Of a stretch of DNA of 53,578 bases, positions 22,633 to 31,560 are shown one piece after another (positions within the stretch are counted from its first letter, which is position 1; the number at the start of each line of letters is the position of its first letter). The notes beneath the pieces are model-generated. The model was not told the DNA's origin. It did no database searches and was given only the letters and a program-made list of their open reading frames with translations. Both the position numbers and the translations under genes were made by a program. The stretch is from CAYQPF01 sp964419225 (GTDB taxonomy: Bacteria > Cloacimonadota > Cloacimonadia > Cloacimonadales > CAYQPF01). The DNA is taken from positions 1 through 53,578 of the forward strand of contig CAYQPF010000018.1 in the NCBI GenBank assembly GCA_964419225.1. The letters run 5' to 3'.

Positions 22633-24189
22633 ATGCTCAAAAGAATCTTAATGGTTTTAATTTTTAGTATTAACTTTAGTATATTTCAAATTAGTCTTTC
22701 AGCCCTTTCTACTAAAGAGAAACAATTAATACTGTTGCATAATTTTAGTACTTATTTGAATCAATCTATTCTATCAGAGGCATTTGAGCGATTTACTCAA
22801 TATGAATTATTAAATATTCACTCTGAATGTCTTTCTCAAAAAGAAACCACTAAAAAAAAAAATACTGTCAATTTGTTCAACGAACTACAACTTTATGATT
22901 TATGTGACAAATTCTTCTGGAAATCCTCAGGACAAGTGTTTAATTCAGAGTTAAAGCATGATATAAATGATATCGACTTCGATTCTATGATAAAAAAACA
23001 TCCTGGCATTTATGAAATATACGAAATAGCAGCATTATTTCATCTTAGTGCCTTGGATTTTTCTGCGGGTAAAAAATATATTGAAAGAGGTTTAAAAGCT
23101 TTTCCGGAATATCCTAAAGCTTCTCTGCTAAAGGGTATGTATTGCATAATAACAAATGAAGATGTTAAGACCGGGCAGGATCTAATTCAGAAAACCTTGG
23201 AATCTAGTAATACTGCAAACAATTATTTTTTTGTCGGAATAATGTATAATTTTCTTGTTAAAAACAAGAAAGTAGCACAGGAATATTATACACAGGCAAT
23301 CGAGCTAGATCCGCAAAATTTCTTAAGTTATCTCACTATGGCAGAGTTGGCGGGTTATGAATATAAAGAATTTGACAGGGCTGAAGAATATTATGAATAT
23401 GCCTGTATGAATAGTAGTTTTTCTAATTATCCACATTTTCTATATTCTACATACCTTTTTGAAAAGAAAAAAGACTATGTAAAAGCACAAAATTTTTTGA
23501 ATATCACCAAAGATATAGGTGTTCCAGTTAATATGTATAGAGTAAAATTAATGCAGATCGATATCTACGAATACGGGTTTAAGGATCACAAATCTGCTAT
23601 AATTGCCTTAGACAGTCTTCTAAATGAGGATCCGAATAATTTAAGGAATTTAACACGTTACATAAAGCTTCAGAAGTATTATCCAATCAAAAAGAACTTA
23701 GAAAAGAGAATTCGTAAAGCAATACAACTGAATACCAGTGATTCAGAATTACATTTGGAATTGGGAAAATACTATTTGAATCAAGATCAAGATTATATCA
23801 GAGCTAAAGAAGAATTCGAAAAAGCAATCAAAATACACAGAGAAGATCCCATCAATTATTTCGAATATGCGAATTATTTTGCTTCTGAAAAAATAGCCAA
23901 ATTCTCTAAAGCTGAAGATAATTATCTCAAAGCAATCAATCTTGATCCTGAAAAAAAGATTTTTTATGACTCTCTGGGTATGCTCTATATGGATAAATTG
24001 CATAAACCTGAGAAAGCAAAAGAAAACTTCCTTAAAGCCATCGAAATTGATCCCAAATACCCGGATGCATATTTGCACCTGATCCTCTTAACCAAAAATA
24101 TTATGAAAAATCAAAACGAGGCCGATAAACTGATTGATGACGCTATCCAGAAATTCCCGGAAGATACCAGATTCAAAGAGATTAAATAG
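22633..24189 (+). CDS. Exported TPR-repeat protein
   Basis: A 518-residue protein with an N-terminal signal sequence (MLKRILMVLIFSINFSIFQI, cleavage likely near ALS) and tandem tetratricopeptide repeats from about residue 120 to the end. The clearest units are AQEYYTQAIELDPQNFLSY, AKEEFEKAIKIHREDP, AEDNYLKAINLDPEKKIFYD and AKENFLKAIEIDPKYPDAY. Such proteins are periplasmic or envelope-associated scaffolds. TGGAGG precedes ATG 22633. It is monocistronic and followed by repeat DNA. No enzymatic domain is visible and the partner is unknown. Confidence 0.85.
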   Translation: MLKRILMVLIFSINFSIFQISLSALSTKEKQLILLHNFSTYLNQSILSEAFERFTQYELLNIHSECLSQKETTKKKNTVNLFNELQLYDLCDKFFWKSSGQVFNSELKHDINDIDFDSMIKKHPGIYEIYEIAALFHLSALDFSAGKKYIERGLKAFPEYPKASLLKGMYCIITNEDVKTGQDLIQKTLESSNTANNYFFVGIMYNFLVKNKKVAQEYYTQAIELDPQNFLSYLTMAELAGYEYKEFDRAEEYYEYACMNSSFSNYPHFLYSTYLFEKKKDYVKAQNFLNITKDIGVPVNMYRVKLMQIDIYEYGFKDHKSAIIALDSLLNEDPNNLRNLTRYIKLQKYYPIKKNLEKRIRKAIQLNTSDSELHLELGKYYLNQDQDYIRAKEEFEKAIKIHREDPINYFEYANYFASEKIAKFSKAEDNYLKAINLDPEKKIFYDSLGMLYMDKLHKPEKAKENFLKAIEIDPKYPDAYLHLILLTKNIMKNQNEADKLIDDAIQKFPEDTRFKEIK

Positions 24190-24341
24190 AGTAAATACCT
24201 CAATTTTCAGACAATGATCAAGGGCAGCCGTGAGAGATTGTCTCCTACAGGAAGTGCATATATATTTTCCCCCCTTCCCTTGATAAAGGGGAAAGGACGG
24301 AGATGGGTTGTTTTGTCACGGAAGTCTGTCTGCTAAAAATG

Positions 24342-24383
24342 CCATTCAGCCTTTTGAACCGACGAGACGTCGGTTATTCCCAT
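24342..24383. repeat. GACGAGACGTC element, copy overlapping the ppx stop
   Basis: CCATTCAGCCTTTTGAACC, then GACGAGACGTCGGTTATTCC, then CAT matches 4305-4345. The TAA stop of the minus-strand ppx-like gene (24374-24376) lies inside it, in GGGAATAACC. Confidence 0.8.
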
Positions 24384-25270
24384 TCTGAAACAAAGCCATA
24401 TCTCACGCCGTGCAAACATATCCTTAGTTCTGTGTAAGTAAAATACTCCATGATGCTGGACAGAATGAGTACCCCTGCCAGAATAATATCTGCTCTTTTG
24501 ACATCCATGCCCCTGATTTGTCTGCGTTCTGAAGATGTATAACTCTGCAGCAGTTCTATTTTTTCCTGCAATTGACTGAGAGTAATAACTTTTCCCTGGA
24601 GATTTTCCAATGGCTCATCATAGATCATCAAACCTAAGGTCGTAATCGTTCCCCCGACTCCTATCAGGCAGTCCTGTTTTTCCGGCTGAAAGAACTTTTG
24701 CTGCAGAAATCTGTGGAAATATGACTGTAAATCTGTACATTGTTCTTTGGACACACTCTCGAAGCTCAGAAATTTCTCTGTCCCGTTTAAGGCCCCCAGA
24801 TCAAAGCTCTGTATTTTAGTGATTTGTTTTCCCTCACTCAGAATCAATTCCGAACTTCCCCCGCCAATATCGATTGTCATAGCTCTGGTGTTTTCCAGTC
24901 TCAGACTGTAGTAAGCTCCCAGAAAAGCAAAGGTTGCTTCTTCCTTTGCATTGATCACTCTGATCGCCAGGTCATATTCCTGAAACAGCAGGCGATCGAA
25001 ATCTATTTTATTCTTGGCATTTCTCAGCCACATAGTACCAATTACAAAGATTTTCCAGGTACGCTTTTCCGGCAAATTGAACAAACACCGGCCGATTAAA
25101 GAGATGGTCTCCCGGATCTTTTCCTGGGATATCAGACCAGTTTTCTCCAGATCCTTCCCGATTTGAGTAACATACATCTCATCAAAATAAACTTCCCTGC
25201 TCTCCAGATCCAATGCTAAAAACTTCAATGAATTGGATCCTACTTCTAATACACAAACTCTTTTGGGCAT
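24374..25270 (-). CDS. Ppx/GppA-family phosphatase
   Basis: The protein belongs to the exopolyphosphatase/guanosine pentaphosphatase family of the actin-like ATPase fold. VLEVGSNSLKFLALDL is the phosphate-1 loop (the Asp-Xaa-Gly start is replaced by Glu-Val-Gly), DIGGGSSELIL the phosphate-2 motif and GVGGTITTLG the adenosine-side motif. At 298 residues from ATG 25270 it is the short form without the C-terminal HD-like extension. ATG 25297 is in frame, but CCGGAG lies directly before 25270, so the shorter start is favoured. The stop codon sits in a dispersed repeat. Substrate (polyphosphate or pppGpp) cannot be decided. Confidence 0.9.
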   Translation of the reverse strand: MPKRVCVLEVGSNSLKFLALDLESREVYFDEMYVTQIGKDLEKTGLISQEKIRETISLIGRCLFNLPEKRTWKIFVIGTMWLRNAKNKIDFDRLLFQEYDLAIRVINAKEEATFAFLGAYYSLRLENTRAMTIDIGGGSSELILSEGKQITKIQSFDLGALNGTEKFLSFESVSKEQCTDLQSYFHRFLQQKFFQPEKQDCLIGVGGTITTLGLMIYDEPLENLQGKVITLSQLQEKIELLQSYTSSERRQIRGMDVKRADIILAGVLILSSIMEYFTYTELRICLHGVRYGFVSEWE

Positions 25271-25464
25271 AAAAACTCCGGAATACTTATTTAACATAGT
25301 TAGACATGATAAACAGGATCACAATTCTTTCCCTAAATATTTTTTGAATGATACAAGAGAATTGTGAATCTCCCAATTCCTGTTTCAAAATAGTGAATAC
25401 CAGTGCTAAAAGTCAAGAAAAATGATTGGTAGGGTAGTTATTAAATCAACATCAAAAATGTAAT

Positions 25465-25508
25465 AATGGACGATATGGACATTATGGACTCTACGGACAA
25501 TATGGACA
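25465..25508 (+). repeat. ATGGAC array, copy 2
   Basis: Degenerate 9-nt units of the form ATGGACNNN, for example ATGGACGATATGGACATT, repeat about five times. Confidence 0.75.
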
Positions 25509-25528
25509 GAAGAGGAAGGAGAATTATC

Positions 25529-25553
25529 AAAACCCGCAGGCAAGTATTAAGGG
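25529..25553 (+). repeat. AAACCCGCAGG core, copy 2
   Basis: AAACCCGCAGGCAAGTATTA followed by AGGG differs from copies 1 and 3 at a few positions. Confidence 0.75.
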
Positions 25554-25728
25554 AAGAGTAGGCAGTGAGCAGTATGCAGAGGGCAGTGAGAGAGAGAATA
25601 ACTCACCCCCGAGGACAGGTGTCAGGTACCTGGTATCAGGGGTCAGTTGAGATTAGGAAGCAACAATCCATTATCTGATTCAAAACTTGCGAAGCAAGGG
25701 GAGTGAAGGAGACCCGGGAAAAATGTTG

Positions 25729-25751
25729 AAACCCGCAGGCAAATACTTAGG
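25729..25751 (+). repeat. AAACCCGCAGG core, copy 3
   Basis: AAACCCGCAGGCAAATACTT followed by AGG is identical over this core to copy 1 at 3262. It is followed by GTCAG-type repeats and an ATGGAC array in the same order as copy 1. Confidence 0.8.
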
Positions 25752-25797
25752 TGCCAGTAGTCAGGTGTCAGGTATCAGAGGAGAAAGAATTAAGAAA

Positions 25798-25836
25798 ATG
25801 GACTTTATGGACATGATGGACTATAGGGACAATATA
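25798..25836 (+). repeat. ATGGAC array, copy 3
   Basis: ATGGACTTTATGGACATG, then ATGGACTATAGGGACAATA. Period 9. Confidence 0.75.
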
Positions 25837-25837
25837 G

Positions 25838-25870
25838 TTACTATTAGTTAATTGTTAATTGTTAGTTAGG
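25838..25870 (+). repeat. GTTAGTT-type repeat, copy 4
   Basis: TTACTATTAGTTAATTGTTA, then ATTGTTAGTTAGG, followed by GAACG. The ending GTTAGTTAGG(G/A)AACG is shared with the array at 53534-53569. Confidence 0.75.
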
Positions 25871-25893
25871 GAACGTAAAGAAATGTTTTGAAA

Positions 25894-25940
25894 ACACGGA
25901 TTTATACTGACTTAGACAGACTAAGACGGACAACGACAGA
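25894..25940 (+). repeat. ACACGGAT/GACAGACT-type repeat, copy 2
   Basis: ACACGGATTTATACTGACTT, then AGACAGACTAAGACGGACAA and CGACAG. Related in style to the repeat at the end of the truncated rhuM gene. Confidence 0.6.
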
Positions 25941-25989
25941 AATTTTAGTTCAAAAATTAACCAGATATTATCCGTGTTTCACATTTGCA

Positions 25990-26015
25990 TTGACAAGCGG
26001 AGCGGTTTCTATAAA
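25990..26015 (+). promoter_or_regulatory. Possible promoter of the SRP RNA
   Basis: TTGACA (25990-25995) and TATAAA (26010-26015) are both good boxes, but the spacer is only 14 nt, shorter than usual. Transcription would start near 26020, matching the apparent 5' end of the RNA. Confidence 0.45.
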
Positions 26016-26017
26016 AA

Positions 26018-26257
26018 GGGCAACGATGTGCTAGGTGGGGAGTCAGCGGTGCCCTGTAACCCTCAACCCGCTCTAGGGGGGCTGAATTCCCGCAGGAGAA
26101 TATCGATTTTCTCTTAAGCATCGAGAAGTAGTGTTGAGAGCAAAGCCCGGCGCAATTGGGAGCTGTGAATCTTGTCAGATCTGGAAGGAAGCAGCAATAA
26201 ACGGATTTCCTGATGTGTAGCCGGTCCACTTGGCTTGAGCTAACTGGCGGTGTTTTT
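26018..26257 (+). ncRNA. ffs: Signal recognition particle RNA, large bacterial type
   Basis: The RNA pairs with Ffh and directs ribosomes making membrane proteins to the membrane. The Ffh-binding domain IV is clear at 26174-26195, with GATCTGGAAGGAAGCAGC including the GGAA tetraloop. An Alu-type domain precedes it (TGCTAGGTGGGGAGTCAGCG, then GTGCCCTGTAACCC), so this is the long form of about 240-250 nt, not the short 4.5S form. A promoter-like pair lies just upstream and a T-run at 26253-26257 closes it. Ends are estimated to within about 10 nt. A minus-strand open frame across it (25957-26229) is spurious. Confidence 0.9.
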
Positions 26258-26372
26258 CATGAAATAGATATCAATTGCGGGTGCACATCATTTTCTCTCA
26301 AAAATTAATAGACACCAACCACGCCTAAATTATCCTTGTACAAAAAATAGAAAACTCTTTAAGGAGATAAAT

Positions 26373-28463
26373 GTGGAAACTAAAAACTTCCTTTTTGAAA
26401 TTGGTGTTGAAGAGATTCCGGCTGGATATATTGCCAATGCATTGACTAAAATTCAAGAATATTTTGTATATAAATTAATGGATAATAAGATCACTTATGA
26501 TGAATTGAAAACTTATTCTACTCCGCGTCGTTTCACTGTCTATATTAAGGGGTTGATCACTCAACAGGCTGACGAAACAGTTGAGAAACTGGGACCTGCG
26601 AAAAGAGTCGCCTTCAATGAAGACGGCACTCTGTCTAAGGCTGGAGCAGGATTTTTGAGAAGCTGCAGTGCCAGTGAAAATGATTATTCTGTCAAAGAGA
26701 CCCCCAAAGGTGAATATCTGTTGGTTACCCAGAATATCAATGGTAAACTTACTTCTGAAATCCTGAAATCAGCCTGTGAAGATATCATCAAGAAACTTCA
26801 ATTCCCTAAATCTATGCGTTGGGGTAATCTGGATACAAATTTTGCCAGACCAATTAGATGGATAATCGCTCTTTTTAATGAAGAGATCCTCCCTGTTCAA
26901 ATTGACAATATTTCTGCTTCCAATATATCTTACGGGATCCGTTACGAAAAGCTGTCCAATCCTGTTAGGATCAATCATCCGGATGAATACATAGAAAAAC
27001 TGAAACAAGTAAAAGTCTATGCTGACAGAGAAGAGAGAAAAAATCTTATTCAGGAGCAGTTAAAAGAATTATATAAAAACTCAAATTCCACGATCATTGA
27101 TGATCCCCGTTTGTTGGATATTGTGACTGATCTGGTGGAATATCCGACTGCCGTTATTGCTGAATATGAGGAAAAGTATCTCAGACTGCCGGAAAAGATC
27201 ATCACTTCAACTTTAACCCAGAACCAGAAATATTTTGCTGTTCAGAATGCCGATGGCAAACTCAGCAACCAGTTTGTTTTTATTTCCAACGGAGATCCTG
27301 CTTGTTCCAATATTATCAAATTGGGTAATCAGAAAGTTGTCCGGGCCAGACTGGAGGATGCGGATTTTTATTATAAAGAGGATCTAAAACATAATCTTGA
27401 TGTATTTGTACCTAAATTGGATGATGTAGTTTTTCAGGCAAAACTGGGTACCTTACTCGAAAAAACCGAAAGAAATTCTGAACTCGTGCGTTTCTTATGC
27501 CAGAAATTGAATTGTGCCCCGGAAGATACACAGGATTGTCTGAGAGCTGTCCGATTGGCTAAAGCTGATCTGGTTACACTGATGTTGGGTGAAAAAGAGT
27601 TTACCAAACTTCAGGGATATATGGGCATGATATACGCGATAGAGACCGGGGAAAAAGTTGAAATAGCTCAGGCAATTTACGAGCATTATCAGCCCCGCGG
27701 TCAGAATGACGCACTTCCTTCCACTCAGATTGGGGCGATCGTAGCCTTGGCAGACAAAATTGATACGGTCTGCGGGATTATCGGAGTGAATCTGGTTCCC
27801 ACCGGTTCCAATGATCCTTTTGCTCTGAGAAGAGCTGCAAATGGTATCGTTCAGATCATCGACTCCCATAAATTCAATCTGTCTTTAACCGAAATGATTG
27901 ATAAAGCATTTTCTCTTCTGAACTCCAAACTATCCGAACCTGATTTCAATAAGGCTATAGTTTATGACTTCTTCAAACAAAGAGTTGTCTGGTTATTACA
28001 ACAATCCGGAATTGAATATGATGTAATTAATTCTGTGATGCATATTGATTTCTCCGATATAGCTGATCTACAGAAAAGAGCTTTGGATCTGCAAGCTTTC
28101 AAGAAGAGAGATGATTTTATGCAATTGGTTCAGGGCTTTAAAAGAGTGGCTAATATACTTGGGAAGTTCAATCTGGAAACTAAGATCAACAGAAGTTTAT
28201 TTGAGATCGAAGCAGAAACCCAGCTTTTTGATGAATATAACAATCTATACCCTGTAATTATGTCTTTATTGGTGAATAAAGATTACCGGACGATCATGGA
28301 GAAATTAGTCAGCTTCCGCAAACACATTGATCTTTTCTTTGATAAAGTGCTTGTGAACACAGAAGATGAGAAAATAAAAAATAACAGATATGCTCTATTG
28401 GAATTGATCAAACAGTTGTTTATTGAAGTGGCGGATCTGTCTCTGATTGTTACAGATATTTAA
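26373..28463 (+). CDS. glyS: Glycyl-tRNA synthetase beta subunit
   Basis: The beta chain of the two-subunit bacterial glycyl-tRNA synthetase carries tRNA recognition and the anticodon-binding tail. At 696 residues it has the normal length. FLFEIGVEEIPAGYIANAL, TYSTPRRFTVYIKGL and MRWGNLDTNFARPIRWI are family hallmarks, with VEYPTAVIAEYEEKYLRLP and DKIDTVCGIIGV further on. The start is GTG 26373, with AAGGAG at 26361-26366; the ATG two bases upstream is in another frame and closes quickly. The alpha subunit gene glyQ, usually directly upstream, is absent from the window; the SRP RNA occupies that place. Confidence 0.96.
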   Translation: METKNFLFEIGVEEIPAGYIANALTKIQEYFVYKLMDNKITYDELKTYSTPRRFTVYIKGLITQQADETVEKLGPAKRVAFNEDGTLSKAGAGFLRSCSASENDYSVKETPKGEYLLVTQNINGKLTSEILKSACEDIIKKLQFPKSMRWGNLDTNFARPIRWIIALFNEEILPVQIDNISASNISYGIRYEKLSNPVRINHPDEYIEKLKQVKVYADREERKNLIQEQLKELYKNSNSTIIDDPRLLDIVTDLVEYPTAVIAEYEEKYLRLPEKIITSTLTQNQKYFAVQNADGKLSNQFVFISNGDPACSNIIKLGNQKVVRARLEDADFYYKEDLKHNLDVFVPKLDDVVFQAKLGTLLEKTERNSELVRFLCQKLNCAPEDTQDCLRAVRLAKADLVTLMLGEKEFTKLQGYMGMIYAIETGEKVEIAQAIYEHYQPRGQNDALPSTQIGAIVALADKIDTVCGIIGVNLVPTGSNDPFALRRAANGIVQIIDSHKFNLSLTEMIDKAFSLLNSKLSEPDFNKAIVYDFFKQRVVWLLQQSGIEYDVINSVMHIDFSDIADLQKRALDLQAFKKRDDFMQLVQGFKRVANILGKFNLETKINRSLFEIEAETQLFDEYNNLYPVIMSLLVNKDYRTIMEKLVSFRKHIDLFFDKVLVNTEDEKIKNNRYALLELIKQLFIEVADLSLIVTDI

Positions 28464-28583
28464 ATAATGTGACCACTCCCAAAAGTGTAATAGCCACATA
28501 AGGCACAAAAAACACAAAAAGGGGAATGGGATTAGTGGTTTTTAGGTATTAAATTATAAAAAAAATAGATTAGGAGAAATCTT

Positions 28584-29573
28584 ATGGAAATCTTACAAAA
28601 TTTCAAGGCAAAAGCTAAAGCACTCAAGGGCACAATCGTGTTGCCGGAAGCTTTTGATGAGAGAACATTACGAGCTGCCGGAATCATCAGAACAGAAGAT
28701 CTGGCCAAAGTAGTTTTGATCGGCAACCCTGAAACTGTTAAAAAGGATGCTGCTGCCAAAGGAATCGATATTTTAGACAGTGAGATCATTGATCCTGCAA
28801 CTTATCCTGCCATTGAAGAATTTGCAGAATGGTTTTATGAAAAAAGAAAAGCAAAGGGTGTGAGCCAGGAAGAAGCAGCTCAGATCGTTTTAAGTCCGTT
28901 GTTCTTTGGTGCTTTGCTGGTTAAGTTCGGGAAAGTTAACGGAATGGTAGCCGGGGCAGCCAACACTACTGCTGATGTTCTGAAAGCAGCTTTACAGGTA
29001 GTGGGAGTTCAACCCGGTCTAAAGACTGTATCAAGTTCTTTTATCATGGTTACGCCGGACTTCATGGGTGAAGACAGAATCTTTATTTTTGCTGATTGTG
29101 CAGTTGTTCCCAATCCTACAGCAGATCAATTGGCAGACATAGCTATGAGTTCAGCTAAAACAAGAAAGCAGTTGTTGGGAGATGAACCGAAAGTTGCTTT
29201 GCTTTCGTTCTCAACTAAAGGCAGTGCTCAGCACGAGTTAGTGGACAAAGTGTTGGATGCTAAAAGAATATTGGAAGAGAGAAAAGTTGATTTTGCTTTT
29301 GACGGTGAATTACAGTTGGATGCTGCTATAGTACCCAAAGTAGCAAGTTCGAAGGCACCTGGAAGCGATGTAGCCGGACAGGCGAATGTTTTGATCTTCC
29401 CTGATTTGCAAGCAGGAAATATCGGTTATAAACTTGTACAGAGATTTGCTAAAGCAGAAGCCATTGGTCCCGTTATCCAGGGTTTGGCGGCTCCTATATG
29501 TGACCTTTCGAGAGGCTGTTCGACAGATGATATTGTGAATACATCGGCCTTGGTACTTTTGTTGTCTCAGTAG
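28584..29573 (+). CDS. pta: Phosphate acetyltransferase (phosphotransacetylase)
   Basis: It converts acetyl-CoA and phosphate to acetyl phosphate, the step before ATP formation by acetate kinase. The 329 residues match the short Pta form. Diagnostic stretches are GTIVLPEAFDERTLRAAGII, GMVAGAANTTADVLKAAL, FADCAVVPNPTADQLADIA, LSFSTKGSAQHE and FDGELQLDAAIV. AGGAG precedes ATG 28584. No ackA is adjacent. A phosphate butyryltransferase is the main alternative, but the sequence pattern favours Pta. It indicates acetate-forming fermentation. Confidence 0.93.
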   Translation: MEILQNFKAKAKALKGTIVLPEAFDERTLRAAGIIRTEDLAKVVLIGNPETVKKDAAAKGIDILDSEIIDPATYPAIEEFAEWFYEKRKAKGVSQEEAAQIVLSPLFFGALLVKFGKVNGMVAGAANTTADVLKAALQVVGVQPGLKTVSSSFIMVTPDFMGEDRIFIFADCAVVPNPTADQLADIAMSSAKTRKQLLGDEPKVALLSFSTKGSAQHELVDKVLDAKRILEERKVDFAFDGELQLDAAIVPKVASSKAPGSDVAGQANVLIFPDLQAGNIGYKLVQRFAKAEAIGPVIQGLAAPICDLSRGCSTDDIVNTSALVLLLSQ

Positions 29574-29611
29574 GTATTATTAGTTTAATAAATAATAACT
29601 TAGAGATTTTC

Positions 29612-29638
29612 TTGACAGAAGTGTTAACTTATTATATT
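29612..29638 (+). promoter_or_regulatory. Possible promoter of the mre operon
   Basis: TTGACA at 29612-29617 is followed after 15 nt by TATATT (29633-29638). The spacing is short but both boxes are good, and it lies in the 158-nt gap before mreB. Confidence 0.4.
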
Positions 29639-29731
29639 GGAAAGTTTCAAGTTGTTTTCCAAACTGGAAATAATTACATTGGGTAATTAGGTAAGTTTGA
29701 GAAGATTAAGATAAAATTCTTTGGAGGAAAA

Positions 29732-30769
29732 ATGTCTTTAGCAAAATTCTTTGGTCTTTTTTCCAATGACATAGCTATAGATCTGGGAACCGCTAATACA
29801 TTAGTATATAAAGCGGGAAGCGGAATATTGATAAATGAGCCATCTGTGGTAGCTTTAAACAATGATAATAAGAAAATTATTGCAGTTGGTGAAGATGCGA
29901 AGCAGATGTTGGGTAAGAATCCTGATGAAGTCAGAGTCATCAAGCCTATGAAAGATGGGGTGATTGCAGATTTTCAAGTTACCGAGTTAATGTTGCGGGA
30001 TCTGATTCTGAGAGCCCAGAAGAAAAAACTGCTGATCAAACCGAGAGTCATTGTTTGTGTACCTTCAGGTATAACTGAAGTGGAAAAAAGAGCAGTAAGA
30101 GACAGTGCACTGCATGCCGGAGCAAGAGAAGTATATCTGGTATCAGAGCCAATTGCTGCTGCAATCGGAGCTGATTTACCAATTCACAAGCCTTTCGGTA
30201 ACATGGTTATGGATATTGGGGGTGGGACAACAGAAATCGCGGTAATATCCCTTTCTCACATTGTTGTCCATAATTCTATCCGCACAGGCGGTGATAAGAT
30301 GGATATTGATATTGTTAATTATTTAAGAAAGAAACACAATATTTTTGTAGGAATTCAAACTGCCGAAAGAATTAAAAAAGAAATCGGGTCAGCACATCCG
30401 TTGAAAGAAGAGCTTTATATGGATGTACGCGGCAGGGATATTATTACGGGTTATCCTGTAACGGTAAAAATATCATCTATGGATATCAGGGAAGCACTTT
30501 CTGAGACTGTTGGTACCATGATAGATGCGGTAAAAAGGTTGTTTGAAAAGACAGCACCGGAATTATCGGCGGATATTGCAGAAAGAGGAATTGTTTTAAC
30601 GGGTGGTGGTGCAAGGCTCAAGGGTTTGGATCAAAGAATCAGAGAAACAGTTGATTTGCCTGTGCATGTGGTACCTGATCCTCTTACCTGTGTTGTCAGG
30701 GGAAGCGGAAAAATCCTTGATAATTTAGAAGAGTATAGAACGGTACTTATTAAGAGAATTGAAGACTAA
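29732..30769 (+). CDS. mreB: Rod-shape actin-like protein MreB
   Basis: MreB forms filaments under the inner membrane that guide lateral wall synthesis. The 345 residues show IAIDLGTANTLVYKAGSGIL (phosphate 1), VMDIGGGTTEIAVISL (phosphate 2) and GIVLTGGGARLKGLDQ (adenosine motif). The short N-terminal MSLAKFFGLF is a likely membrane-binding helix. TGGAGG precedes ATG. It heads the operon mreB-mreC-cofE-like-mreD-mrdA-rodA, with small gaps or overlaps throughout. Confidence 0.97.
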   Translation: MSLAKFFGLFSNDIAIDLGTANTLVYKAGSGILINEPSVVALNNDNKKIIAVGEDAKQMLGKNPDEVRVIKPMKDGVIADFQVTELMLRDLILRAQKKKLLIKPRVIVCVPSGITEVEKRAVRDSALHAGAREVYLVSEPIAAAIGADLPIHKPFGNMVMDIGGGTTEIAVISLSHIVVHNSIRTGGDKMDIDIVNYLRKKHNIFVGIQTAERIKKEIGSAHPLKEELYMDVRGRDIITGYPVTVKISSMDIREALSETVGTMIDAVKRLFEKTAPELSADIAERGIVLTGGGARLKGLDQRIRETVDLPVHVVPDPLTCVVRGSGKILDNLEEYRTVLIKRIED

Positions 30770-30774
30770 TTATT

Positions 30775-31560
30775 GTGAAAAAGTATTCTCTGCTCTTTCT
30801 TTTTATACTAATAGGAATTATTCTTTTCTGGGGGGATACCGAAGACAGGATAAGCAAAGCTAATTTTCTTAGCAGTACAATTTTTTATCCTTTTTCGGTA
30901 TCTTTGAATGAATTTCATAACATCACTGCTCTAAAAGAAACGAACAAAACTTTGCGGGAAGAGTTGGCTAACAAAGAGTTAGAGAAGATTCAGCTGCAGA
31001 ATAAGTTGAGCAGATTGAGCAGTTCCAAAATTCAATTTCCTTTACCTGATTCGGAATTTGTTATGGCCGATATAATTGGTTATTCCGGTAATTTTCAGGA
31101 CAGAAACATCATAATAGACAAGGGAAGTATGCATGGGATAAAAGTCAATTATCCTGTAATTTCCAACAATGGGATTGTGGGAAAAGTGGTGGTAGTAGCG
31201 AGGAATTATTCCATTATTCTCCCGCTAACTCATCAGGAATTCAAAGTAGCAGTATTGGATCAAAGCAAAGGGATACAGGGTTTGTTGGAGAATGATGTTT
31301 ACGGTAATACTTATATTTCCATGATTAAGCTGGATTCCGAAGTTGGTATTGGTGACACAGTTGTCACATCCAATATATCACGAATATTCCCCAAGGGATT
31401 TCCCGTGGGTACGGTAGCAAAGCTCCTGGAAACCCAGGATAATTTGTATTTAAAAGCCATTATTAACACCTACACAAACATAAGAAATCTGGATTATGTT
31501 TATGTTTTATTTCAACCCAGGAAGGTGAATTATGACAAAGGTATTCCAACCAATAATTGA
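30775..31560 (+). CDS. mreC: Rod-shape-determining protein MreC
   Basis: MreC is a periplasmic scaffold linking MreB with PBP2. The 261 residues start with a membrane segment (about 4-20), a coiled coil near 52-85 (ETNKTLREELANKELEKIQL), and the beta-barrel region with IIDKGSMHGIKVNYPVISNN, GIVGKVV, and GDTVVTSNISRIFPKGFPVG. Translation begins at GTG 30775, 5 nt after mreB, with only a weak ribosome-binding site, so coupling to mreB is likely. Its end overlaps the next gene by 29 nt. Confidence 0.95.
   Translation: MKKYSLLFLFILIGIILFWGDTEDRISKANFLSSTIFYPFSVSLNEFHNITALKETNKTLREELANKELEKIQLQNKLSRLSSSKIQFPLPDSEFVMADIIGYSGNFQDRNIIIDKGSMHGIKVNYPVISNNGIVGKVVVVARNYSIILPLTHQEFKVAVLDQSKGIQGLLENDVYGNTYISMIKLDSEVGIGDTVVTSNISRIFPKGFPVGTVAKLLETQDNLYLKAIINTYTNIRNLDYVYVLFQPRKVNYDKGIPTNN

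Larger units (their letters stand above)
25271..26009. other. Intergenic mosaic of short repeats
   Basis: No gene is visible over about 740 nt. In order it contains the ATGGAC array (25465-25508), the AAACCCGCAGG core (25529-25553), GCAGTGAG-type repeats (25561-25593), a GTGTCAGGTACCTGGTATCA stretch (25619-25647), a second AAACCCGCAGG core (25729-25751), another GTGTCAGGTATCAG stretch (25764-25779), a second ATGGAC array (25798-25836), a TTAGTTAATTGTTA array (25838-25870) and an ACACGGAT/GACAGACT repeat (25894-25940). The last bases hold the promoter-like region of the SRP RNA. Confidence 0.8.

Noticed and set aside
25957..26229. 90-codon minus-strand open frame
   Set aside because: It lies across the SRP RNA gene on the opposite strand.
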